Position numbers and translations under genes: made by a program
Notes under the pieces: generated by a model
Database searches by the model: none
What the model was told of the DNA's origin: nothing
Seen by the model: the letters and a program-made list of their open reading frames with translations, nothing else
Shown: in pieces, positions 12,661-24,027 of the stretch
How positions within the stretch are numbered: position 1 is the first letter of the stretch
Layout of the letters: each line of letters opens with the position of its first letter
Origin: Topomyia yanbarensis
Lineage: Eukaryota > Arthropoda > Insecta > Diptera > Culicidae
Length of the DNA: 64,000 bases
Direction: 5' to 3'
Assembly: GCF_030247195.1 (NCBI RefSeq)
Contig: NC_080670.1
Location: 163,380,080 to 163,444,079, forward strand

Positions 12661-14370
12661 GCAAATTAAATTTTTCCATGGCATGTTTTTCTTCGCCTGC
12701 AAAATGCCCTGTGTGTATGCAAAGCTCATGATCCGCTGGGACATCAGCATTGCTCGTAAAATGCTGGACATTTTACCCACACGCTATAAACATGCCTTAT
12801 TTTTAGACATGTTTTGAAATCAATGTGTTTATGTCGAAGTATTTTCACCAAATATGTACAAAACATGTGTAACGAGAAATATAAGGTGATTGGAGTATCT
12901 TAATCACTAATTAGTTAGAAATAATGACTTTGCTTAACGTGTTCATTTTGCCACCATACCACCTGCAGTAGTCCAGTAGCTTGGATACTACTGCACGTGG
13001 TATGCGCATTCTGCTCTTTGTCTTGTGGAATTCGACGAAAAATCTTTTTGATGCCCCATTTCTAGTTTCTTGTTTGCGACTACAGATCTGCATCATATTG
13101 ATGTCACGCTTGTTACGGAAATAAACTAGTCCTTTGTAATTTTTCCGTTGTTGGTGTTTTGGTTCAAGATAGCAGACCTAGAACCATGTTTCTCCAAGAA
13201 ATGGAAACAATTGACTCGATATTGTTGGACGACTCATTGTGTTAAAGTTGTCTAATATCAGCAAAATAGTTGTGTTTTTATGAAGGTCAAAAGAACAAAA
13301 ATATCCATACGATATGGTTAGCTGAAAACTCTTCCCCGTCGCGAAAATCGGTCACGAGGGTTAAATCAACCCCCGAAAGACATATTAATTGATAATGTAA
13401 CTAATATCTCCGCTCCCACCTCGAGCTGTGAAATAAGGGAATTCTCAGTCTATTAGACATAATCCTCCAGCTCCATCGCTTGTCAAGAAGCGTCTAAATA
13501 ATCTTTCGCCTCCTGCGTCGGTTCGTCAACTCGGCTCGAAGCAATGTTTCATAATTTCAACTACGTGGTGACCATGAACCCCTCCCACTGAAACATTAGT
13601 CACGTCTGCAACGCGAGATGTTCTACTCAACAATACAAACCAAGGCAAGCTTAATATGTCCGACAATTTCCACAATATAATACTGCATAAATGTTTCCTG
13701 CGCTCTTGTTTCACAACCTTCCAACAGATGGAAAACAATTTCGTCCCAAGAAAATGGAAAACTTAAAGCCATGTTCACGACTTGCTACTGCTTGCTGTGC
13801 ACCTGATCATCGCATGGTAGCCTGCGGCTTTGACAAGTAATATATGTACGCGAAAACTTTGCTTTCCCATTTCCCATTCTCGAATAACTCACCGCAATTT
13901 TACGTGATCTCAAAGTTTCTCTTTCGCGTCATGTTCAACCAGCACTTACTGTAGTAATTCAGCTTCAGCGGAACAGCTTGCTCGGATTCGTCGTCCACTT
14001 CCGTCTCGTTGGTCGTTCTCTTTCCCCTAATCGCTCACGAAGCCGTAGTATTTTTTCCCCAATCCAGTACCTCCCCCATCAATCTTCACAAATAAAAAGA
14101 ATATGAAAAAAACTTTCTCATCACGTCTCCGCTGATCCTCAGCAAACAATCACAAATCCTAAATTAGCAACGCTCAAGTAAACTTTTCAATTTGAACTTC
14201 ACGCCTTGGCTCTTTAAGATTTCCTTCCTTGCTCTGCCGAAACTGAGCACTTTTTCACCTTTCTTTTCTACTCCTGTACGGAAAACAAATCTCTTCATCA
14301 ACTAGAACTGTATCTGATAACGGTCACGCACTTATTAGCTTTTTCGCCGACCCCCTTAACTAGTGACTAT
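12660..14370. other. Intergenic stretch, nothing firmly recognised
   Basis: Short open frames lie on the minus strand (12911-13096 and 13526-13738), without domain matches I recognise. On the minus strand, GCG|GTGAGTTATT near 13885-13895 is a good splice-donor consensus but no exon could be supported around it. Confidence 0.4.
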
Positions 14371-14372
14371 TT

Positions 14373-15500
14373 TTGACCTTTATCTATTCTCAGAAACTCC
14401 CCCCAACAGGACCTTCGGCACACTCACTTCCTGTTCGACCGGCCCGTATTTACACAACTTCTAGGAACTTGAAAAGGTCACATTTACTCATCAACTTCCG
14501 CTTCGCACACAAAACTCGACTTCCCGAGAATGGTTATGTCACCCTCTTGTTCCTGAGAGCGAACACCGCCACGCAACCCTTTCCGTATAATCAGAACGCT
14601 GAAGCACACTGCATATTCTATTTACGTTTGTATCCCACTTTAGCGGAATTCAACCGCCGCCGAACGAAGGACAACAAGAAAGCTGGAGCCTTATTTCGCT
14701 GCTTCCAGTACATTTCCCCACACAAGTATCACTCAATCCAATGCAGAACGCCTGTGGACAGTTGCTTCATGGCAATTCTCACCAACGCCACCTTTTGGAG
14801 CCGGGGACGTCACTCCACGCAAAAGAATAGTAAAAACCCGATTCAATCAAATCAAAAATTCACCCATCGGCAGCAACGACACGACACACTCGACCGTAGT
14901 TGGAACGTTTCGACAAGTGACTGAAGAGTACCCACGGAAAGCACGACCGTTTACCGAGTTTCATTTAGCTTGGGATTCCGGCGAAACTTGCATGCAAGTC
15001 ACGTGACGCGTGCGCAGTACCCCATCCCGTAGCCTGTGGCGGGAAACTGAAAGCTAGTACTACCTTCAACCGTCACTAGCGAAACACTTGCCGAAAATAC
15101 GATTTTCGATGCAAACACAGGAAGCCCTGCTATTGACAAAGAAAATAAATTGCAAATTATATTGCCGCTGATTCAACAATGGAACGAGGAAAGATGCTGG
15201 GGGAAGGGTGAGGAGAGCGGGGCTTTATCGCAAAACAGCGCCCGAAGAAAATCCCTCAAATATTTTGTGTTCCACTTTCTCGTTCGCTCGCTCTTCGGGA
15301 TGGGGATGGGCCCCCGCGGTAGGTCGACTGCCGCCTGGTGAAGTGAATGCAAAGCGAAATCACAGCTCCAGGATTCAGCTCGACGCGAACTTTGACACCC
15401 AATTAAGTTCCCCGGAGCTCGGCTTACGAAAGATTCCACTGCGACGTGGCAACCGTGAGCATATCGATGGAAGTAAATTGAGCGACTTTACAAGCTGATG
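14373..15500. other. Non-repetitive, less AT-rich tract with overlapping open frames
   Basis: This tract is less AT-rich than its neighbours and contains a 183-codon plus-strand open frame (14373-14924), an overlapping plus/minus pair at 15150-15500, and no repeats. The 183-residue product has no recognisable motif, signal peptide or membrane segment. The tract could be a 5' non-coding exon/promoter region of a neighbouring gene. This is inference from composition only. Confidence 0.3.
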
Positions 15501-15504
15501 GAAA

Positions 15505-16360
15505 GGATTACGGGAAAGGATCAGCAAACTGTTGCAGAGGAAACTGTGTTGGTATAATTTTTTCTTCGCGCGCCGGAGTTCAATACCGATTTTTCCGAGC
15601 GCTCCATTCAATAAATTCCAACATAATTTTCAATATTTGATGTTCAGATTTGCGATAAACCAACAATTGATTTTTCACTACGATGAGGAAAATATTGTGG
15701 AGATTTCCTGAGAAACAGTTTTCGGAACGAATCAGTCAGCATTTTGCATGCGTCACTAACTTTGTTTCTTCAGACGAACCGCTTCATAGTGAAGCAATAC
15801 ATGTCCAATAGACTGGCACAAATGTTTACCTTTTTTCAAAACTCTACTACCGTACAACGGGATGACTTTGATCATCGGGGTACCTTTGATAACTCGAAAC
15901 TGTTTTCGTAGATTAGGGTAAAGTGGGCCAAATCCGACCGTTGGGTAAACCCGACCCCCCTCTGTTATCGATAATCGGAAGCATTACGCGAATTATAACC
16001 AATGTTATCGTATAGAGCGTCGAAAATAATCGTAATGGTGGCATGACAGTATAAGTGTGTTTTTACAACTTTCGATTTGATTTTTGTGCATCATTGGCTA
16101 CAGGATATTTCTGATTGTAAAAGTGATTGCATAAAAAATTGTAGGTGGATTTGAATTCTTTGATTAAAGTCTTACAAAGTGCATAGATGAATTTAGTCCA
16201 ACTTTTTTGATAAGTTTTTTTTTATTGCGTCGTAATGAAAAATGACGCGGTGGGGCAAATCCGACCTCTAAATAGTGGGGTAAACCCGACCGCTTTTTTG
16301 ATAAGAAAATCTTTGTGCTTTTATTACTTTTTATTTATGCTGAAACTTTTCAGCAAAACT
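15505..16360. repeat. Stretch with GGGTAAACCCGAC direct repeats
   Basis: The motif pair GGCCAAATCCGACC..GGGTAAACCCGACC at about 15932 recurs in direct orientation at about 16253 (GGGGCAAATCCGACC..GGGGTAAACCCGACC). It resembles the GGGTAAGCCCGAC ends of the element at 1.8-2.9 kb, suggesting a degraded relative. Nothing else is recognised in this stretch. Confidence 0.4.
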
Positions 16361-16364
16361 GGAT

Positions 16365-16620
16365 TCCCGAGCAAACGGAAAGCCCGTAATAGCACCATGG
16401 TCATGGTCCAATTTCACCCCTATTGCATGGTACTTTGATAGTGTTGGAAATGGGGTCAACCCATGAAAACAACATCGCCATGGTCCAGTAGATTCCATAT
16501 AAAAACCTTATTTCGGTGTATTTATGGATGATGGTCATGAAAATTGGCACGGACCATATTTATGGTCTTTTCAAGGAGTTGTATGGTGTCTGAACCCATG
16601 AGAATTTACTCGGGTTTGCT
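16365..16620. mobile_element. MITE-like element with GAGCAAAC ends
   Basis: It is bounded by CCCGAGCAAACGG (16365) and an inverted CTCGGGTTTGCT (ending 16620). A related copy at about 36980-37165 shares CCGAGCAAACG, TTGAACCCAT(G)AAAAACA and TTTGAACCCATGAG. It is non-coding. Confidence 0.5.
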
Positions 16621-16624
16621 AAGA

Positions 16625-17120
16625 GTTCAGCTTTTTTTGCAGCAAATTTTGTTTCGCTGATTTTTAGTGAAGCCTATTATTTTGACAAAAATCAGCATAT
16701 CTATAGAATTGGGTCATAAAATGCGGAAAAAAATCTTTTTTTTATTACGATAAAGCTGATTTTCGTAATTGCAACAATGTTTTTTTTCCAACTCAGGAAA
16801 CGTGAAAATAATATTAAAATTTAAAATAAAGAAATATGTTGACAGTCTGGATTTGACACTATCAGAAGCATTTGAATTTCACGACAAATGATGCCCTGTT
16901 TTCCTATGTATGGTTGCCAAGTTTACATAAGATTTATTTTAAAAAACAAAAAAATCGTTTTTTCGTATTTCAAAGAAATTATTTTTTATTTTAAATAATA
17001 TTATATTATGTATATTGGACCTAAAATTTATCGAATGGAACGGAAAACTATATATAGCTTAATGATCCAATTTAATTGCTGAACAATCAGTGAAAATATG
17101 GCAATTTTGCTCAGTTCCAG
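16625..17120. other. AT-rich spacer, nothing recognised
   Basis: AT-rich spacer with T/A runs and no features. Confidence 0.4.
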
Positions 17121-17122
17121 TA

Positions 17123-20100
17123 AATTAACATTCGGAATACCAAGGGGGTCAAAAAAATGGGATGCTTATTTTGACCAGTCATATCTCAGCTGCTACCTAA
17201 CCGATTTTGAATCTGTCTTCACCACTGGAAAGATATACCTTTAATAAAACCTTTTAATGTTCAAACCTTTAATAAAAATAGAATAATAGGGTTGTTTACC
17301 GTAATTTATAGTGAAAAGAGTCAAAGTCAGCGAAGAAAAAAATGGGAACGCTGCTTTGACTGGCATATCTTAGCTGTTTTTTCATCGATTTCAATTTCTT
17401 CTTCAGCATTGGATAGGAATATCTTTCACAAAAACGGCGATTAAAAAATAATGGAAAAAAAATTGTATATCGTAAGTAATTGTAAAAACAGTAACTGAAA
17501 GTCAATGCAGACAAAATGAGCTTTTCAGTTTAAACAATCTTATCTCAGCCGTTTGTCAACCAATTTCAGTTTTTCTTACACCTATGATATTCTTTGAGCT
17601 TCTAGATTTGTAATGTATGCAATAGATAGTAGATTTTTAACAGTTAGTATACTGTTTTGAACTTTTAGGCGGTTTGATTTTCACAATGCACGTGGCACAC
17701 GCTTAGGTAAATTTTTTGTGCCTTGTTTAGTTTTACCGTTTGAACTGTAGCACGTTTACTGAATAATTCTGCGCATTACATATGAATATTATTATACCAA
17801 AATGTTTGTACAAACGTGGAGAAACGTAATATTGTATGTAAGTTACAAAATAATAGTGTGTAAGGAAAAATTCAGTAAATACGAAGAAGTTCAGAAGTTT
17901 TAAAATCTTCGTCATATGGCTTTGAATTTAAAGCGATGACCTATAGTTTGTATACACAAATCGATTGTAATTGATGGCAGATACAATTTCTGAACGAACA
18001 AATTTCTATATTTTCTCGAAAAATAGACAAAAGTCTACAGAAATTTCATTTAATTGGCAAATAACTTGGAATTTAAAGCGATGACTTATACTTTTTTATA
18101 CACCAATCGATTGTAATTGGATTTCGGTTACAATTTCTGAACGATAATTTTTTATATTTTCTCAAAAAATAGACAAAAGTACGTAAAAGTACAGAAATTT
18201 AATTTGGTTGGTAAATAACTTCGAATTCAAAGCGTTGACCTATACCTTTTCATGTACCAATCGATTGTAATTGATTTCAGCAAACAATTTCTTAAAGAAC
18301 AAATTCTTATAATTTCAAAGAAAATAGACAAAAATACGTAGAAGTACGCATTTTTTAGTTTGCAAATAACTTCGAATTCAAAGCGATTACCTATACTTCT
18401 TCATATACCGATCGATTGTAATTGATTTCGGCTATAATGTCCGAAAGAACAGATTTTTATATTTCCTCAAAAATAGACATCTCTACGTAGAACTACTAAC
18501 AGACTAACAGACATAACACTCAAAAACAAAGCGTCGCCCGCTTTAACGGTCATTTAAAATATATTTGTAGTTGGGACTGTGGCCACATTTGAAATTATGG
18601 CGCCACTGACATATGAACAAGCATATGGGGGATAGACCACTAGTGAAAAATTGTTCCTAAACCTGAGGGATAACCCACCAGCAAATGACTGTTTGGGACT
18701 GTGAATAAAAGGTGGAGCTAGTGTTATGTCTGTTAGCCTGTGGTAGAAGTACGGAATTTTTTTTTTAATTTGACAAATAACTTGGAATTAAAAGTCACTC
18801 TTTTTATATATCAAGTGATTGTATTTGATTTCGGTTACGATTTCTGAAAGAATAACTTTTTATATTTTCTGAAAAAGAGACAAGAATACTTAGAAGCAAG
18901 TAAATTTCATTTAGTTGCCAAATAACTTCGAGTTTAAATTCATTATATACCAATCCATTGCCCGAAATCAATTACAATCGATTGTAGTATAAAGAAGTAT
19001 AGGTCATCGCTTTGGAATCGATGATATTTGCAAACTATATGTAATTTCTGTAGTTCTGCGTATTTTTCTCTATTTTTGTGAGAAAATATAAAAATTGTAA
19101 GTTTAGTTATTGTAGTATGAATCAATTACAATCGATTGGTACATGTAAATGTATAGGTCATCGCTTGGAATTCGAAGTTATTTGCCAACTGAATTGAATT
19201 TCTGTAATTCTACGTATTTTTGTTATTTTTTGAGAAGATATAAAAATTTGTTCTTTAAGAAATTGTAACCGAAATCAATTACAATCGACTGCTACATAAA
19301 AAGGTTTAGGTCATCCATTTGAATTCAACGATATTTACCAACTAAATGAAATTTCTGTACTTCTACGTATTTTTGTCTATTTTTTGAGAAAATATGAAAA
19401 TTAATCTTTCAGAAATTGTAGCCGAAATCCAATTACAATCGATTGGTGTATAAAGAAGTATAAGTCATCGCTTTGAATTTCAAGTTATTTGCCAATTAAA
19501 TGAAATTTCTGTACCTCTACGTACTTTTGTTTGTTTTTTGAATACATAATAATTTGAATATAAGATTTTGTTCTTTCAGAAATTGATTGGTGTATAAAAA
19601 ACTATAAGTCATCGCTTTAAATTTAAAGTTATATGACAAATATTTTAAAAATTCTGAACTTCTTCGAATTTACTTTACTTTTCCTACTACACACCATTAT
19701 TTTGTAACTTACATACAATATTGAGTTTCTCCACGCTTGCGCGAATATTTTGATATAATAGTGTCCATATGTAATATGAAGACATATTGAGTAAACATGT
19801 TACATTTCAAACCGTAAAACTAAACAAGGCGGAAAAATTGCAATCAACATTGTGCCGCGTGCATTATGAAAAGGCATAGTATTTTTTGAAAATCTACTAT
19901 CTATTGCAAAAATTACAAAAAATCTAGAAGCTTCAACAATTTCATTGGTGTAAGAAAAATTGACAAACGGCTGAGATACGATGATTTGAACTGAAAAGCT
20001 AATTTTGTCTGTGCTGAGTTTTAATTACTGTTTTTACACTTACTTCGGATATACAAAAATTTTCCATTACTTTTTGATCAACGTTTTTGTAAAAGATATA

Positions 20101-20322
20101 TCTATCCAATGGTGAAGAAAAATTTGAAATCGGTGAACAGCTAAGATATGGTCAGTCAAACTAGCGTTCCCATTTTTTCCTTCGCTGACTTTGTTTTACA
20201 CTTTTCATTATAACTTACGGTAGACCACCCTATTATTCTATTTTTTCAAGCGTTCCCATTGTTTTGGACCCCCTTGGTAGTCCGCGTAACTATTTACCCC
20301 CTTGGTATTCCTAGTGTTAATT
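17123..20322. mobile_element. 3.2-kb foldback element with long, internally repeated inverted arms
   Basis: The whole interval is one imperfect palindrome. Outer ends carry ATTAACATTCGGAATACCAA (left) and an inverted partner with one small change (right, ending about 20322). Each arm continues with matching blocks: the TGGGAACGC..TTTGACT block, the CAGCCGTTTGTCAA block, and TGTTTAGTTTTACCGTTTGA. The inner arms are built of ~150-bp direct subrepeats carrying GAATT(T/C)AAAGCGATGAC, at 17922, 18067, 18221 and 18371 on the left. Inverted copies lie at 19002, 19157, 19311, 19466 and 19609 on the right. It encodes nothing recognisable. Long repeated arms are the hallmark of foldback/Galileo-like DNA elements; this affiliation is inference. 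The right end carries a short partial duplication of its own terminus (about 20250-20305). Confidence 0.85.
18497..18743. mobile_element. MITE nested at the centre of the foldback element
   Basis: Termini share ACAG(A/G)CTAACAGACATAAC in inverted orientation (18499 onward and ending 18741). The flanks TAGAACTAC (18488-18496) and TAGAAGTAC (18744-18752) look like a 9-bp target duplication with one change. A duplication of this length fits a Mutator-like origin, but the flank is itself part of a repeated CGTAGAAGTAC motif, so the assignment is tentative. Confidence 0.65.
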
Positions 20323-20639
20323 AGTGGGAGGAGGAGGATGCGTCGGGAACTACCTAACTTATTTTTGAATACGCAGTGGATTAAAGTGCTGCAGGTGTGA
20401 GGTTTGTCTGATAGAGGAGTGATGAGAGAGTGTTGGGGGGTGATCGAAAGGCGGTGTAAAGGATGGATAGGGGATGCAACACCCAACTGCATATTATACC
20501 TTCCATTTAAGACTAGGTTAGTAAAAATTGGTTGTCATCGCCCAAGTGGCTTTATTTTTAGAATATGCCCGGAGCCCGGGGCTTCCGGTATAATCAATAG
20601 TGGACAACTCAGTCCAAGAATCTTTGATTCGCCATCAGT

Positions 20640-21495
20640 GATCTAGGCCTACGAATCAAAGTAATTTGATGATAATTTCAATAGACTTTTAACCTACGTT
20701 TGTACCGGTTTATGTGTGTTACTATGTGACCCGTATAAACAAACCTATAACCCAGGAACCAGAAGTTAGAACTGAATGAAATTCAATAGCAGGCAATGGG
20801 AGTATTCAGTGGAGGATCCAGGGGGAGAGTCCTGGGGGTCCAGACTCCCTCTCGAAATGTTTTAACTCATTGAGAAATTTTAAAGTAGTTTCCATTTTAA
20901 TTCACTCTAAGCTCATAATCATTAAAAGCCAGATTCGACCACCAAAATTGAAATTCATTAAATAAGGTTGTTACATATTACATATTGTACAATGAGCATT
21001 TCAATATCGAAATTTCGGACCCCCTTTGATTTTTTTTCTGGATCTGCCCCTGGGATTATTACATCTTTCATTTGAAATCAAGTTTGTAAAAATCAGTTAA
21101 GAGTTTGCTGGAAAATAGGTGCGACATAAGCTTACGAACTTGACTACTTCCACGGGGGCATAAATAACCGTCATAGGTCAATGTTGTCAAAGTTACTTTG
21201 ATTCGTCATTAGTGATCTAGACCCGCAAATCCAAGTAATGTTGAACTTATTTGAATATGTATTACATGATTCGGACATCATAGTGTTACCAGTTATTATG
21301 GGAATTTGCTGTGTGACCGGACACTTAAACCCGTAACTTCGGAACCGGAAGTCGAATCAACTAAAAATTCAAGATCAGTTTATGGGAGCGTTATACCGTT
21401 CATTTGAAACTAAGCTTTTGCAAATCAGTACTTCCATCTCTGAGAAAATTGAGTGACATCATTTGACACACACATACTCGCACACAAACATACAT
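20640..21495 (-). repeat. Copy of the TTCCGG-type dispersed repeat, interrupted by a MITE
   Basis: In inverse orientation it contains GGAACCGGAAGTCG, the ATTTGAAACTAAG block, the AGTGATCTAGACC block and a CACACAAACATACATAC-rich edge. All match the families at 2.9-3.7 kb and 58.6-59.3 kb. The element at 20807-21052 splits it. Confidence 0.65.
20807..21052. mobile_element. hAT-like MITE with 8-bp target duplication
   Basis: The ends CAGTGGAGGATCCAG and (inverted) CAGGGGCAGATCCAG match well. The flanks GGAGTATT (20799-20806) and GGATTATT (21053-21060) form an 8-bp target duplication with one change, typical of hAT elements. The 246-bp interior contains GGGGGTCC..GGACCCCC and no coding sequence. 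Confidence 0.75.
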
Positions 21496-22592
21496 ACACA
21501 CCAAAATTTGGTTGTCGGTTTCAGCAAAATTTTGCTGAATTTTCATCAGATGAAAGTTTCAGCAAAACAAGTTGCCAAGATCGGCAATTAGAATTGATCC
21601 AACTTGACAGATTTGCTTTGCTGACAACAAAGGTGCAAATTTTCATTTTCAAATGCCAACTTTCAACTCAATCAAATTTCAAAGCCTCTCTTAATCATTC
21701 ACTTTCAAGTTGGCGGGATTTCCCGTACGTCTTCATTTCAAATTGATGCTTTTTCATTCATCAACCAAAGTTGTCATCTGCTCTGTAGAGGCCAGTTTAG
21801 GTTAAATGTTGACATAATTTGCGTTTACAAGCCTACATGAACAGTAAGAAGCATGTTCAGAGTAGTTTTGCTTGAAAAACCTAATCAATATCCCAGTACA
21901 GAGATATTCACAGGGTAAATGAAATCGAAAATGAATGGAAAGTGATTGAGTAGCTCGGCCGTTTGAATGAATGATGTAAACGAATAACTGCGAATTGAAC
22001 ATAGTAGGGCATGATTTGAGATTTGTTCTTCCTTCAAGTTCAAAACAACCTGGTGAAAATTTGCAGCTCTGGCTGACAATTCAATTAAAATTGTCAAAGT
22101 GACAGCGTATATACCAGATTTACAGTAACCCAGCCCGGAATACTGAGAATTCGACAATTGCGCTGTCAATCTGACAATTTCAATTGCTTGTTTTCAGCAA
22201 AGTCAATCGGTCAAATCGATATAATTCAAATTGCTGAACTTTCGGCATATTGAATTACAGTCGTGATTCGCTGGTTGGACATTTTTTAACTGGACCGCTT
22301 TTTAGTTGGACCTCCGCTAGTTGGACCATTGTCCAACTAAAAAGCATCTGAACGCCAAAATCTCACGTCAAATTTACTTTGATAACTAATCTGACAATAT
22401 TTTGAGATGTGAATAGATACAGTTACACTGCCAACATCTTCTTTGGAGAGTTTTTGACATTTGTCAGTCGGTCCAACTAGCGAATCAAATTCGTTAGTTG
22501 GACAACCAGCGAATCACGACTGTACTGAAATCATCAGCTGATGAAAATTCAGCAAAATTTTACTGGCATTCGGCGAAAAAAATTTGGTGTGT
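21496..22592. mobile_element. ~1.1-kb palindromic element (ACACCAAA ends) carrying a nested MITE
   Basis: The left terminus (ACACCAAAATTTG, then CAGCAAAATTTTGCTGAA and TTTCATCAG) is mirrored at the right terminus (CTGATGAAAATTCAGCAAAA ... AAATTTGGTGT). The nested pogo-like MITE at 22258-22522 lies just inside the right arm. A degraded relative of the interior is visible at about 32060-32220. The interior is non-coding. Confidence 0.7.
22258..22522. mobile_element. TA-flanked pogo-like MITE, copy 1
   Basis: Perfect terminal inverted repeats begin CAGTCGTGATTCGCTGGTTG. TA flanks both sides (22256-22257, 22523-22524). An inner inverted pair, GCTTTTTAGTTGGAC / GTCCAACTAAAAAGC, lies close to the left end. 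The same family, interrupted, is at 29265-29649. The CAGT..ATTCGCT start resembles pogo termini; this is inference. Confidence 0.8.
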
Positions 22593-22605
22593 ACACAAAT
22601 CTAGC

Positions 22606-22850
22606 CAAACATGTCAAATGGTCCTAAGTGCAAATGACAGTTTCTCTTTGTTCACTTTCTCTTTCGCTAATAACTCGGCAGTTTATACGTTTGTTACTCA
22701 ACTCTTAGCAGAATAAGCTAGTCGAAATCAGAGTTTTTCGATACATCCTGAAATAATATTAAAAAGTTTTAAGATGACGCCATAATAATCGAAAGAGAAA
22801 GTAAACAAAGAAAGGCTCTCATTTGCACTTAGGACCATTTGACATGTTTG
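22606..22850. mobile_element. Palindromic MITE, family H copy 1
   Basis: Arms start CAAACATGTCAAATGGTCCT and are mirrored at the right end with very few differences over about 60 bp. The interior (AATAACTCGGCAG...CTCAACTCTTAGCAGAAT) is homologous to the interior of the element at 34347-34607, whose arms differ. Confidence 0.75.
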
Positions 22851-22854
22851 TCGA

Positions 22855-23340
22855 GCAATGCAATGAGATCCATTATCGATGAGCACTTCAACATAAACAA
22901 TATTGTTCAAAAAATGTGTGCGGATGAAGACAAATGGGAAGCGGTGAACAGAACAGTCGTTGCTCTCGAGCCCTGTTTTTCTCGAACTTACTCTCCGCCA
23001 GAGTGGATTGCATTACAATTCAATAACGCTTGAATCTTCAAGCCAGCATTCGAACACGGCTTACTAACTTCTTCTGCGACTACCTTTTAGAAGAACCAAC
23101 TACGGTCGCCACAACGCTGTTACCGGACATCAGCGAATTTTCAATAGAGTTGCCACAGGATTCGACTTCCACTGGGCTAGAATCATAATTAAAATTTTTT
23201 GTCTATCCTTAAGTGCAACTAGGCTAAGAACCACGATTGTGGCCAAGGGGTCTGTTGGTGTTAGTAGAACAAATATATTGTTGCTTTGTTTCCATCACCG
23301 CTAGCAAATTTGGTGTGGACGGTCATCGATTTTTTTCGGT
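22855..23340 (+). other. Unrecognised stretch with short coding-like frames
   Basis: Plus-strand frames at 22839-23033 and about 23045-23190 have a composition that could be protein-derived (for example a frame with LLEEPTTVATTLLPDISEF). Stops separate them and no family was recognised. A transposase relic is possible but unproven. Confidence 0.3.
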
Positions 23341-23360
23341 GAAAATTAAAACAAACTGCA

Positions 23361-23412
23361 TTTTACCGGACGTTTCGCCCTACTAACATGTTCAGTCATC
23401 CTCAGCGGCTTA
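23361..23412 (-). ncRNA. Hammerhead-like ribozyme motif in the Penelope 3' region
   Basis: On the minus strand, CTGAGGA (23405-23399) is followed by a partly self-complementary stretch around AACATGTT, then CGAAAC (23377-23372). These are the two conserved boxes of a hammerhead (CUGANGA ... GAAA) in the right order. Penelope-like elements are known to carry hammerhead motifs. Stem II is imperfect here and I could not define a convincing stem III, so activity is doubtful. Confidence 0.4.
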
Positions 23413-23970
23413 CTATAATATAATATTTGTTAAAATCTAACACTAAACACAAATTTAAACAACATCACTTACATGCTAACAACGTCTACACAATGAACAA
23501 TCACATTATCAACTGCTGTCTTGTCTTGTACACTCAATCTCCGTTGGTACTTTCTTCGGACGCACGGTGCTCTTCAGCTTCTCTATTAAGCCGTTGTATG
23601 CAGACCTAAACTTAATAGAATTCCGTTGTAGATTGAACGTGTTCGACTCTCCTTTTATTTTTATTTGGAACATTTCCACTATCAACCGGGTATCGGTCCT
23701 AGGCACCTCGTCCAATATTTTAGCATTTTTAAAGTCAAAAAGGTGGCCTTCATTGATTGTATGTTGTGCTAGCCCCGTACTTCCTACGCTTTCATTTTTT
23801 ATATCTTTCTTATGTTGTTCCAAACGCTTTTTTAAAAATTGACTTGTTTGTCCAATGTATGTCTTATCTGTACAGACACCGCATGGTATTTCGTAAACAA
23901 CATTAGTTCGACGGTCTTTTTCTATTCTGTCCTTAAGCTTACTGTGTACTGTGTCTTTAATTTTGTCAAT

Positions 23971-24025
23971 GGTTTTAAAAGCTAGTTTTATATTATGCTG
24001 TAACATAAAACTAGCTTTTAAAACC
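23971..24025. repeat. Perfect 21-bp inverted repeat at the 5' junction of the Penelope fragment
   Basis: The arms 23971-23991 and 24005-24025 (start GGTTTTAAAAGCTAG) are exact reverse complements separated by 13 bp. The right arm lies at the upstream end of the Penelope-derived reading frame, as if a short piece of the element had been inverted during insertion. Confidence 0.85.
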
Positions 24026-24027
24026 AT

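Larger units (their letters stand above)
23345..24027 (-). pseudogene. Penelope-like retroelement remnant (GIY-YIG endonuclease end)
   Basis: A 172-codon minus-strand frame (23509-24027) encodes the C-terminal part of a Penelope-like element. VVYEIPCGVCTDKTYIGQTS (residues about 43-62) is the GIY-YIG nuclease core as found in these elements. The conserved arginine in KKRLEQHK follows, then an HTINEGHLFDF block. The reverse-transcriptase part is missing, so the copy is 5'-truncated. Downstream on the same strand is the element's 3' non-coding end with a hammerhead-like motif. The first residues come from an inverted copy of the adjoining DNA (see the hairpin at 23971-24025). GIY-YIG domains of this family assist target cleavage during retrotransposition (known for the family). 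Activity of this fragment is not expected. Confidence 0.88.

Noticed and set aside
14373..14924. 183-codon plus-strand frame as a gene
   Set aside because: Composition is low in aspartate and glutamate, there is no domain, signal peptide or splice context, and overlapping frames nearby are similarly open, consistent with locally raised GC content.
15150..15500. Bidirectional overlapping genes
   Set aside because: The plus- and minus-strand frames mirror each other in a GC-richer segment, as expected by chance. There is no motif in either.
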